This document shows, piece after piece, positions 9,948 to 20,954 of a DNA stretch of 64,000 nt. The translations under genes were made by a program, and so were the position numbers. Origin of the DNA: Ascochyta rabiei (taxonomy: Eukaryota; Ascomycota; Dothideomycetes; Pleosporales; Didymellaceae); contig NC_082410.1 in the NCBI RefSeq assembly GCF_004011695.2, positions 248,001-312,000 on the forward strand. The letters are read 5' to 3'. The stretch's first letter is position 1; each line of letters opens with the position of its first letter. The notes under the pieces were generated by a model. That model had not been told where the DNA came from and searched no databases. It worked only from the letters and a program-made list of their open reading frames with translations.

Positions 9948-10228
9948 ACATACATGACAAGTCACGTGGTAACATCTGTACACTACCGAGGCGGCCGTTT
10001 AGCATCATCAGCCCCGTCTTCCCAATCATCCCCCTGTTGAATTCAACCCCTTCTCCACGAGTCATTAGCATAGCACAAGTGTCGTTAATTCCATGTTGGG
10101 CTTTGCATCCACGCTTCCTCGTGTCCAACGTCTTCTGCACTAGCTTTTTATTCCAAAATACCATGTTTCTTCACAACGGTACACGACAAAGCTATGGCTG
10201 CCTATTGGGAAGGACCGATACCCATCTC

Positions 10229-10962
10229 TCACAACTTCGACTTCACCTCCTCCTCCCTCCCCTGCAGGCCCGGGTGCTGTGTGATGATGGGCCTCGTGAC
10301 AGCAAAGAAAGCCAGCCCACCCGACTTGCTCGAGAACTGCGCCTTGGAGCCTACATGGAAGAATGCAAAGTCGCCCGCGACCAGATGATGCGTGACACCC
10401 GTCGCCTCGTCCAAGACGTCAATCTGCCCGCTGAGAACATACTTGGTCTCTTCGTACGTGTACTGGGGGATGTTACGCGTCGGTCCTGCTTGGATCCGGT
10501 AAAATCCTGAAGTGAGGTAGGTGGGAGAGTCGGTGGTTTGGGTTTGGATGCTGTGCGCGCGTTAGATACGCTCAAACAGATGTTGATGGTAAAGAGGAAG
10601 AAGTCCTCTCGTGCAATAGCGAATCATGCTGCAGAGGAAGAGGTCCCCGTGCGATAGCGAATCATGCTGGAGAGGAAGAAGTCCTCTCGTGCAATAGCGA
10701 ATCATGCTGCAGAAGAAGTCCTCTCGTGCGATAGCAAATAATTCTGCAGAGGGAAAAGTCCAATTCATGCAATAGCAAAAGTGAGGTTTACGAGTGAAAG
10801 TCTGCGACAATGGCGCTTTCGCCTTGCGGGATCGGGATGTACTCATGGCCTGCGCCTTTGATGATCGTGAGAGGGACAGCAGTTTGAGACACTAGACGCC
10901 CAGTAAGTGTGTACTCTCTACATTGCAACCGAAATTCAGATCTGGTAATGCTTCCACTTACT
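10229..10962 (-). CDS. EutQ-like cupin-domain protein, start codon apparently split by an intron
   Basis: Predicted 140-aa cupin. Exon pieces: the A of the start codon at 10962, then 10891-10792 and 10550-10229. The first intron (10961-10892, 70 bp) has GTAAGT and CTAG; joining A to TG gives MSQTAVPLTIIKGAGHEYIP. The second intron (10791-10551, 241 bp) joins IVADFH to SIQTQTTDSP. The core reads GFYRIQAGP, then YEETKYVLSGQIDV, HHLVAGDFAFFHVGSKAQF and GGLAFFAVTRP, the double-stranded beta-helix pattern of small EutQ-like cupins. Metal-binding His residues of classical cupins are mostly absent; family members are diverse and no substrate is known. An alternative start further upstream cannot be excluded. 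It is the last host gene before the AT-rich block. Confidence 0.65.
10590..10785. repeat. Minisatellite of about 43 bp inside the cupin intron
   Basis: Four to five degenerate copies of a unit like GAAGTCCTCTCGTGCAATAG followed by CGAATCATGCTGCAGAGGAA. It accounts for the unusual length of the 241-bp second intron of the cupin gene. Confidence 0.8.
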
Positions 10963-11521
10963 GTTGAATTGTGTGTATATGTGCACAGGAGTTTTGTCGC
11001 AATCTTAAAGGGAAAATCACGGTTATAAAGGTTAATTCTTGCGGTAACGTATCCTGCATTGAGCTATGTACCCTCGCTCGATCTGCAGCTCTGCTAAGTC
11101 GTCACTCGATTGCTATTGTTGCTTCTCCTCCTCTTCGTGATATTTTGTCCGCTTTAGGTGGGTCGGGCCCGACTTCCCAGCATGGACAATCTACACACTG
11201 ACTAGGCTCTGCACTTGACCATGGTTAAGTGAAGATACAATCGTTACATACATCTGCCTTAAATCTCCAGAGGTAAATATTCAGGTGTTTTTTCTTTCTC
11301 CTAAACATTTTTGGACTTGGATAATAACACAACAGCGGGGTACCATGTCCGTTCGCGTGATGCCCGGATTCGCGTGACGTCCCACCAACACCTGATAGAT
11401 AAACGCTCTGGAGTTAGCAGGTTCTCACATAGCGATGTAGAACACTAGATAGATCTTTACATCCTTTGACATATTCTGTCTGATTAACTAGGCTTATCTA
11501 CTCAGAAATAAAAAAGGTCTA
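10963..11521. other. Transition from host DNA to AT-rich block
   Basis: It contains the upstream region of the cupin gene and no gene I can support. Composition changes from ordinary to TA-rich between about 11,200 and 11,500, and the first mobile-element end follows at once. Confidence 0.55.
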
Positions 11522-11608
11522 ACGTACTCTACGAGCGAGTCGGCCTCACAGGCAAGTCGGCTACTCTGCTAAGACCACACCAAGATTTTACCTTTTAACG
11601 CGATAACT
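11522..11608 (+). mobile_element. Truncated left end of Fot1-like element (GTCGGC subfamily)
   Basis: Preceded by TA, it starts ACGTACTCTACGAGCGAG and contains two GTCGGC cores and CTCTGCTAAGACCACACCAA, matching the terminal repeat of the copy at 35,668. Similarity continues to AACGCGATAACT, where the intact copy has the start ATG, then ends. No partner end is seen nearby. Confidence 0.75.
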
Positions 11609-12199
11609 GTAAGGACTTCTGCTAAGGTAAGATGGTAACCTACTAGTATGTGTCACAACCTACTAGCAGATTCTATCAACCCTAGTAGAACCTTCCTTTA
11701 CTTGCCTTCACTTTCACTTGCAGAGAGCACAGGCCTTACTACTATAACTAGGTCTCTCTCTCTGCCCTCTTATAGCTTACAGTCTGCTATTTTATTTACT
11801 CCTCTTTTAAATCTATTAGTTTACTAGATTACTACTTTTATGCTTATAAAGTCTGCCTTATATAATAGTAGACCTAATAGCAATTTTTTTTAGCTTTCTC
11901 TTAGGCTTCTACCTTTATTAAGCTAGTAGTTATCTACTACTACTTAAGGTTATACTAAAGTTTTAGTCTAGTGTACTATCTCTTTACTATACATTAGCCC
12001 TATTTAGAGTTCTTTTCTTAGTCTCTACCCTTAACTAGTATAGGTAGTAAGTGTATGTTTTTAAGTATAAATTAGCCTTTCCTACGCGTCTTCTAAGTAC
12101 AAACTACCTATCTTTCATATTTAGTAGGATAAATTGTTATTTCTTTTTTTAGGCTCTAGAGTACTAGCCCTTTGTTTTACCCCCTAACTAACTAGCGCC
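11609..12199. other. AT-rich RIP-affected DNA, no element recognised
   Basis: TA-rich, CTAG-rich sequence with no reading frame, repeat or terminal structure that I can assign. Confidence 0.5.
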
Positions 12200-12571
12200 T
12201 GTTACGATCTATAGAATACAGGAAGGATTCGTCTAATTATAGTAGCTGCGGCACAGTAATTATAACAACAGAACGAACAACAAGTAAGTAACAATTACAG
12301 TGTTAGCACTTAGTTAACCACTTATAGAACACGTGACCTAATTAGGGCTTAGTGTAATTAGTACAATTAGTAATTAGTATAATTAGTGCTTAGTGCAATT
12401 AGAGTATATATAACACTAATTAGTCTATATTACTACTAAAATTATTAAAGTATATAGTCTATAGGAACACAACCCTTATAGTTTGTATTTAACTTTGTTA
12501 ATTAACTTTGTTATTAGAGTATTTTAACCCTGCTTGTAAAACAGATAGTCTACTCTTTACTCTTCCTTACA
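12200..12571 (+). repeat. Putative 5' LTR of plus-strand Gypsy element
   Basis: Starts TGTTACGATC and ends CTTCCTTACA, the usual TG..CA pattern. It has a TATA box (AGTATATATAA) near 12,406 and lies directly before the gag-like region. No second copy was found in the window, so this call is provisional. Confidence 0.5.
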
Positions 12572-15560
12572 ACCCTAGTTACTACAGTTATTAACTAGAC
12601 AACTACCCCCTTAAGAACCCCTACACGTACTTATCCTTAAGACCTAATTAAGTAATTACTTACAGGCTTTGTCTAAAGTAAAAAACTTAATATTTCAAAC
12701 ACCCCTAAGATAAGTACTTTAGGATCTTAGGCTACCCTTAGTAGCACTTACTCTAGTAATATAGATATAGAAGCTTCTGTTATAAGCAGCACTATAAATA
12801 TAGCTAAACTAGACACCTATAATAGAGAACATAACAAGCTTAATAACTAGCTCTTCTAGTTTAACTTGTTCTTTAAATTCTAAGAAAGTAAGATTTCTAA
12901 TAATAAATGTGTTATGCTAGCTGCTAGCTACATACGCAGAAACGCTTTTAAATAGATTACATCCTTTCTCTAAAAGGCTATATTAGACAAATGTCTAGAC
13001 GACATCTCTAAATAGTTTAACAACTTTAACAACTTTAAACAAATAATTAAGCTAATCTTTAGAGTCTTAAACAAACTAGCTATTATATATTATAATAACT
13101 AACGTATTATATAATCCTATTCTACAGCTAACTATACTGCTAAGTTTTAGCAACTTACTACTAATATAGAATAGGACAACACTATATTAATTAATATATA
13201 CAAACAAGGATTAAAACCTACTATTAAGGAGGAACTAATGCGCACTAGCGCTAGTACTAAGACCTTAGACAAACTTATTAATAAGTCTATATCTATTAAT
13301 GTTAAGCTCTATAAACTATAACTAGAACTATAAGAAGATCTGTAGACATAAGTTATAGCTATTAGAAATAACTACCTACCCTTATATAACCTATAGCGCA
13401 ACAATATAAACTAAGAATAATAGGGAGGATGTTACTAGCCTAATACTAGCTAACGCGTCTATAATAATACACAGAGTAGCTACTTTAGATTAGAGGCTAT
13501 AGACCTCTTAAACCTTAATAAAGAACTACTACTAGAACGCTAGAATAAAAAGAAGGGTAGAGGAGGACACTACTCTAACAATAATAGCAGTAAGAACTGT
13601 TATAACTGTAGTAAACTATGTTACTTTATAAGAAACTATAAAATAAATAATAAGGTTTTTCAACAGCTTAATGTCCTAAACTGTAATAACAATACTGCAG
13701 ATGCTAGTAACTAGGAAGTGGTTACTAATAACATAGGACAACTTATAGAAGACCTAGAGTCTAGTCCTAAGGATAATACTAAATGTATTAAACATCCTAT
13801 TTGTATAGTAACCTCTTACTGCAACACTATAGAAGGCAAAGGAGTACTGTTTACTAATAGCAACTAGTAATACTACGCAGTAGAATGCTGTATAGAAGGA
13901 AAGAGCCTTAAGGTTAGTAAAAAATACAAAGGCCTGTTCTGTTAACAAGGAATATGTTACTTTAGTCTTAAAGGTAAGGAACTTCTAGTTATTAAACGTA
14001 AACTAGAAGATGTTACTAAGGAGTAAGCTATGCTTAACAATATTAGTAAACTATATAAAGAGACTAAAGACTACTAATATAAGATAGACAACCTCCTAGA
14101 TACATCTAAACAAATACTTAGGAAGATTAGATAAGACACTATGTAATGCTAACACTAATGCTAGCAGCGTAAGCGCTGTGCTAAGGAAGAAGCGTACGCC
14201 TATATGTGTTAAGAACTTATTTAACCTATAGTAGGATCTAAGAAAGAACAGCTTACTCTAGATTTTAACTAGCTTATCTAGCAGGTTAAATAACAGACTA
14301 ACAACTGCTAATAAATGCTAAACAATCTAGAAGAAGCTAAAGATTAACACTAGTGTAAAAGGGAGATATAACGTAGCGTGCAGCATATAAGGGAACAACA
14401 ACCCTTACTAATATTACTTCTACTACTACTTAGCCCACAACCCAAGTACAAACTAGATGTTAGGAAATTAAGACATAGAGAATTATTATAGACAGCCTGC
14501 AGTAATAACTAATACAGTGTACACTAAGAATCTAAGCTAAATTATAGATAGTTTCCTCTAGAATACTATTCTTATTATGTTTAGTAGTATAACTGTCAGA
14601 ACAACTTATATAAGAGGCAACTTATTAACAAACATAGCTACGCCTAGTTTCCTAGAACAGATAACCTATAAGTAGTAATTTAAATATAGTTAGTAGCTAA
14701 TAGACAGTGCTAAGACGCGTACTAGTAAGACTGCCTAAACTAAGACTATAAGGTCTACTGCAGACATAAGGAACATAACATATTTACTAACAAGACTTTT
14801 TTAGAACAGCGCCTAAGAGCGCTGGGGATTAATTTATTAATTCTATTAATTGCCTTATTAAGCTCACTATTATACTAAATACAGTAGAGCTATTAGTATT
14901 ATTAGACTTAGGAGCCTAGGGAAACTACATATCCCGCATAGTAGTAAAAGAAGCTAGACTTTAACTATAGTATAAAGAAGAACTGTACCTATTATAAGTA
15001 GCTAACAGAGAGCTAATATTAGGGGAGGAAAGAATCACGCTTAAAATTTAAGGTGTCCCCCTAAGGATACAAAACTATAAAGAGAAGTTAGATCCTAATA
15101 TTCTTAGGACGGCTGCCTATAATATTATATTAGGACTACTAAAGTTATAAGAGTATAATCTACAAATTAATTAGAAGAAGTAATAAATCTTATTTAACAG
15201 ATGTAAGCACTATATAGCTAAACTAATGCCTACGCAACATACGCTGCAGTTAGTAGATAAGAAGAAGATTAATAACATCTCTTTAACACATAAAACGCGC
15301 TAAAATAGAGCAGTTAGCTAGCTACTAACTACTAAGATAGTAGGAGATAGGAAAAGCGCAGCTAAGGAGAAGGACAGTGCACCTACTAAAATCCTAGATA
15401 AATACAATAGTTATAAAGAACTCTTCTAGTATAATAAAACTATAAAGTATTACTATAGCATAAACTATAGGACTGCAATATAAAGCTCTAGAAAGGGAAG
15501 AAACGACTAGCTAAGGCCAAGTCTTCCCTTATGCCTTTATTAGCTACTAGTTAATAAGCT
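12572..15560 (+). mobile_element. RIP-inactivated Gypsy fragment (gag, protease, start of pol)
   Basis: Two domains show through the stops. At about 13,592-13,640 a zinc knuckle reads NCYNCSKLCYFIRNY, exactly C-x2-C-x4-H-x4-C with His and the last Cys both changed to Tyr (CAC to TAC, TGT to TAT). At 14,890-14,950 a retropepsin active site reads LLVLLDLGA, with the Ser of DSGA changed to Leu (TCA to TTA). Upstream gag is rich in Asn/Tyr/Lys codons. No clear reverse transcriptase follows, so the element is truncated near 15.5 kb. Confidence 0.7.
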
Positions 15561-17599
15561 GTTACTTCTGCTAGACGTTACTATAAATAACGCCTTAGCA
15601 GTTATTAGCTCTAAAACCTATATAGCTAAGTCTACAGAGAGCGTAATAATTATACACTAAATAGGTAATATATAAGAGGTATTATTTACTCCCTACATAG
15701 CGTATATAGCGCCTAGCACTAGGCTAAAGGTTACCTTAGGCGTGCCTACTGTTTGCTCTCTATAATCTTCTAAGTAATTAGGTGCCTTAATCCTAAGGCT
15801 AAGGCTGCTAGAGGCGTAAGTAGTTAGATGTTATCTGCCTTATAGGCTAGAGTAGTAAGTCCCTAACTAGTAACGTCTGTAAGAGGATTACTAGCAGCTT
15901 CTGCAGCCCTGTTCCTGCGTAAACTAGCCTAGGATTTACTTATTTATAGGGGATCTTGTCTGCATGCTAGCAGTAATAGTAAGCTGTTAGCCTTACTACA
16001 CCTAGTGCCTTACCTAGACTCTTACGTAGTATAGTCTAGGCTCTAGTATTTATTTATAATATAAATCTTAGGTAAGATTACTAGTTACCCTTCTAGCAGT
16101 TAATAGACCTGTGCCTAGATATTTGTAATAAGAATTGTCTTTCTACGCAGTAGATTGCGACAGGTAAGAGAGCAGTAAGAGGTTAGGTTGTTACTAGAGA
16201 GCTGCTAGGTAGAGGGAATTTAGTGTATATAAGGACTGTATCTACTTACTTATAGTGCCTTATTATCCCTATACCTTTATCTACATATACCTACTAGCCC
16301 TTACCCTCTACACTATAACGCCCCTTCTAATATATATCTCCTATAAGGCTCTACCTAACTACGTCTACTAGCTACCTAAGAGTATACAGCCTTAGCTGTT
16401 GCTTTTGCAGTACTAGTACTATACTAGTATTACACACTTAACTACCTTATTTAAGAGTAACCCTAATAGCACTATCTTATCCTTTATCTGTGTCTTTTGT
16501 TAGCCTAGTAGGTATAGGCTTTATAAGGACAACTTTAGCATATATCCCTACTACGTCTAATTAAAGAAAGAGAGGTATATTAAGGTATTTCCTACGCTGC
16601 CCTAGTGTCTACTCCTGCTAACTTTTATAAATTAACCCTGTTTTCTGTTAAGGCTATAATATGCTTAATTTCTTAATTAAGCGTGCCCTTTATAAGATAA
16701 ATAATAAGACAGTTACTTAAGGTAACTAGGCAGCTAATAATAATGTAATTACTTAGGTGTAGGTATACTAGTAGACTGCCTATAACTATGCTAAGGCTTA
16801 TTATAATAGCTTTATTACTTATAAAACTGTAGTTTATTACTATATTAATAAGTCTAGTCTAAGCAAGACTAGGTACGCTTAAGACTGTTAGGTTTCTTAG
16901 TTATATAACCTTAAGCGGTACATTATAGGTATTTTTCTTCCCCCTCTTTCTTATATAGAGTTAACTTTTATAGGCTGTAGTTAGGACTGTTAGTATAAAG
17001 CTTCCTAACAACTTTATAATTAACAGCATAATTAAGGATTACTTCTAGAAGACAGGTAGTGCTTATAATGCGGAAAAGCAGTAGTACTACTATAGTACTA
17101 ACCTACCTTCTGCTGTTTAGGCTCTGTTAGCTCCTTTTAAGCAGTTTTTGTTGTCTCTAACTAAACCTACCCTAGGTAGTTATTGCTGTTACAGCCCCTC
17201 CTATAAGATAAGCCCTTCTAAGGGTTACAGAGGAGCTGCTTAAGCTGTAGTTGTAGTTATAAAGACCCTCTATCTCTGTAATACTGCTTAACAGACTAGT
17301 AGATAATAATAAACTCTCCTCTCCTATAAATGTGCTAGTCTTTGCTAGTAATATATTAGATAGACGCTAGACCTTCTTTAGCATCTAGTTGCACAAGTCC
17401 TAGGACTATCTATCCTTACTTTCTATTAGCTATTTTAGAGTAGGGTTTATAAGGCGGACTTCTAAGGACATCCCCTCTTTTACTTTAGTTGCGCTAGTCT
17501 GTTAGTTGTAGGACAGCCTACTCTTAATAGATTACCTGCCTAAGCGTATTAGTAATAATTCTAAAGAATCTTATTACAGTAGTTAAGGTTCTTAAGTAG
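15561..17599. other. RIP-affected region 3' of the minus-strand Gypsy pol
   Basis: No domain recognised. Minus-strand frames around 16.0-16.6 kb read fairly protein-like (for example QLDVVGIYAKVVLIKPIP), but family and frame are uncertain. A purine-rich tract on the minus strand at about 16,931-16,957 (AAGAAAGAGGGGGAAG) could be the polypurine tract of the adjacent Gypsy, which would put its 3' LTR just below 16,925; no matching 5' LTR was identified. Confidence 0.35.
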
Positions 17600-20500
17600 T
17601 TTCTAGGTGGCTTCTTTATTTAGCTAACCTAGCTACTTAACCCTATACTTCCTTTCCTAGGCAGTAGTATCTCTATATAACAGTATACCTTTAACTTTAA
17701 ACCTATTACTAGGTAAGACGTCTTCTAGTATACTAATAGGACCTAGCTAGAACCTACTACTTATAAGGGGTTCCCTCTAGTGCTTAAGAAGTAATATATT
17801 AAACACTAGGTACACTCTATCTATAAATAGAGGCAGCTTTAGCTTATATGCTAGCTTACTTACCTTCTTAATTACTATAAATAGCCTAAGGTATTAAGCG
17901 TTAAACTTCTTAGAAGGACAGCTTGTTATTAGGTTCTTAGCCTAAAGGAGAACAGAGTCTCCCTTAGTAAAGGGTTGTTTAGACTATTTTATATTATACT
18001 ACTAGGCGTTGCCTTCTTATACATACTCTAAGGCCTTCTTTACTATTTTTTATATCTTATGCTAGTTTAATAGGCAGCTAGCAACCTACTAGCGTAGTTC
18101 TAGTGTTACCTTATCCTTATTCTAGACAGTTTAGGGTTTTTATAGCTAGTGCTTATTAGGTATCCTGTTAAATCCTTTAGGGTCTGTGCTAAAGGCAACC
18201 TTTATAGGAGATTCTCTATAGGCAGAGTAAGCTTTAGAGTTATAGGCATACTTAGCGTATAGTAGGAGGTCTACCTAGTTATTCTGTTAGTAGTTTATAT
18301 ATATGCGGAGGTACGTTTCTAACTCCTAGTTTTATTACTCTGTCTGCCTATCTGTCTAGGGGTAGAAAGCTGTACTTAATTAGTAGTTAATTTTAAGGTA
18401 GTAGTATATATTAGACTAGAATTAACTAGTAAACACTAAACCTTAATCTAACAATAACGTATCTAGTAGTTCTTGCTTTAAAAAGCTCTGCTCTATAAGC
18501 AGCTTAGCTAGGTGTTAGGTAGTAATTGTCTTAGTGCAGGGTAGGTACTAGACGTACTTACTAAAGTGGTCTATAAGGACTAGTATAGAGTTATACTTAT
18601 TCCCCTTTACGTCTATTAACTTTAGTAGGTCTGTTACAAAGTTAAGGGAGAAGTACTACTAGGCTGTGTTTAGTACTAGTAATAGTGTAAGTAATCTCTA
18701 TAGCTTATACCTTCTAATCTTATATAGTTAGTATATAGGACACCTTTAGATATACTTATATACGTCCTTTATTAGTTACAGCTAGTAGTACTTTCTCTTA
18801 AGTACTTTAGCAGTCTTATCTATACTGTAGTAACCCTTTATAGGGTTATTATAATTCCTTAAAAGGATAGTTTAGCGTAGTGTAATATTGTTAGGAATCT
18901 AAACTTTCCTACTTCTACGTAAGGTCCTACTAGGGTTAACTTCCTAGTAGTGCTGTCCCTTCTTTACTCTGCTGTCTGTCTAGGTTGTTAATAACTAGTT
19001 TACAGGGTATACTGCGTCCTATTACTAGACTTACTTAACAAAATCTATTAGGAGTTCTAGGGTTTCTAAGCTGTAAGCAGAATCTTCTTATATAGCTTTG
19101 TTTGCAAGGTATATAGGGGCACTAACTCTATTATCTAGGCTATAAAGGAGAGCTTCTGCAACGTTAAAGTCTAGTCCCTTAGCTTTAGTGTCTTTAGATT
19201 AACCCTAGCTCTAATAGCTATTAGATAGAGGGCTAAGAGCTAGAGGAGACAAGTCTCTAAGGCTAATCTAATATTAGTAGAATTCCTTAGGGATAATTTT
19301 AGGCAGTTGTTAGACCCCTACTAGGTCTTCTATAGGTATGTTACTCCTAGATATTACCTATACATCTTTTTAAGCCCTAGACTTTTAAATTATCTAGATC
19401 TAAAGCTTCTGTTGTAAGGTAGGTAGTATAGCGTCCCTAAGGGCTTACTATTCCCTAACCTTAAGACCTTATGCGTAATCTAGACGTCTTAAGGGACTGT
19501 CTGCTACGTTCTCTAGTCCTAGCTTGTATTTAACTTTAAAGTTAAACCTTACTAGCTCCTCTGCCTAACAGGCTTGTTTTAGAGAGAGCTTCTTTATTAT
19601 TATAAAGTACCTTAGGTTATTATAGTCTAAGAGTACCTAGATTGTTATAGGGGCGTGTTTAAGGTAATGCCTCTACTACCTAAAAGCTTTAATAATTACT
19701 AAGAGTTCCTTATTATAGGTATGCTATCTAATAGATAAACCTTAGAACTTCTAGCTCTAGAACGCTACTAGTTTCTAGTGCTGCTCTGTTGCTACTTTAG
19801 TTGTCTAGGGTTGTAATAGGATAGCTGCTATAGTAAAGTCTAACGCGTCTATAAGAATAATAATAGGCTTATTAGAGTTAAAGTGTTATAGCACTAGGGC
19901 TTTTATAAACTTCTCCCTAATTATAAGAAACGCTGTGCAGGCTTCCTTTAGCTAGTGCTATAGTTTGTACTATTTTGTTAGTCCCTTTTAGCTTTTCTTT
20001 AGTCTTACCTTCCCTCTTTCTAGACTAGAGACCCCCTAGTCCTCTGTTAGGTTCTAGGCGGCTCTTATATAGTCTATAAGCAGTTAGATAATTCCTAAGT
20101 AGTTAAAAATAAATTATTAATAGAAGTTAGTAAAGCCTAAGAACACCTAAATGTCCTTATAGCTTAATAGCTCTGGCTATTTAGTAAAAGTGTAGACCCT
20201 CTTAGGGTCTATAACTACGCCCTCTAGTGTAATAATAAATCCTAGAAACTCTACTAACTTGCTAGAAAAGACGTACTTACTAGCCTTCGCAAACATCCCC
20301 TACTTAACTAGGCGATCTAGGACCTCCTTAACGTGCTTATTGTAGTCCTTCTTGTTCTAGGAGTAGATAAGGATGTTATTAAGGTAGACTACGCAGGTTC
20401 TATCTAGTAGGCCTCCTAGGGCTTAGTAGATGTAGGATTAAAACGTGGCTAGCGCGTTTGCTAGTCTAAAAGGCATTACTAGGTATTTAAAATAACTGTA

Positions 20501-20954
20501 CTGTATCTTAAACGCAGTCTTCTACTTACTACCTTTCTTAATTTAGAGCCTATAGTAGGTGTTATGTAGATCTAGCTTAGTAAAGACCTTTACTTTTAAT
20601 AAGTAGTCTATTATCTTACTAACTAGCAGTATAGGGTACTAGTTCTTAATAGTTACCCTGTTTAATCCCTAATAGTTAACGTATAGTCTTATAGTACTGT
20701 CTAACTTAGAGATAAACAGGATAGGGGCACCTACTAGCAACTTGCTTAGGTAGATCTAGCCCTTCTCCTATGCTGTCTTAAGGTATTCCTAGAGGATGTC
20801 TAGCTCTCTGCAAGATAGGTTATAGATTAGGAGGTTAGGAACTTTAGCTTTATCCTTAATCTTAATAGAGTAGTTATACTCTTAGTGTAGTGCTAACATA
20901 ATTATTTACTATTTACTAAAGGAAAACTATTTATAATAGAGGTGTTTAGGCATA
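17600..20954 (-). mobile_element. Gypsy pol (RT, RNase H, integrase, chromodomain-like end), RIP-inactivated
   Basis: Minus strand reads in domain order. Reverse transcriptase: LVGAPILFISK, FTKLDLHNTYYRL and CVVYLNNILIYS at about 20,375-20,390, where the catalytic YLDD is now YLNN. RNase H: IDALDFTIAAILLQ near 19,850. Integrase core: NKYNSILVLVDHFSKYVQ near 18,600, then FYPQTDRQTEQ. A C-terminal stretch follows (RLFIVIKKVSKHIS, then STRGNPL). Stops are nearly all TAA/TAG at positions expected for Gln or Trp. Upstream parts of the same element (protease, gag) lie beyond two nested insertions. Confidence 0.85.

Noticed and set aside
8853..9983. 376-codon minus-strand open frame
   Set aside because: Low-complexity Gly/Asp/Val-rich shadow of the plus-strand gene and its repeat.
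13754..13948. 64-codon minus-strand open frame
   Set aside because: It lies opposite the gag-protease region of a plus-strand Gypsy, and shows only AT-driven Phe/Tyr/Leu composition.
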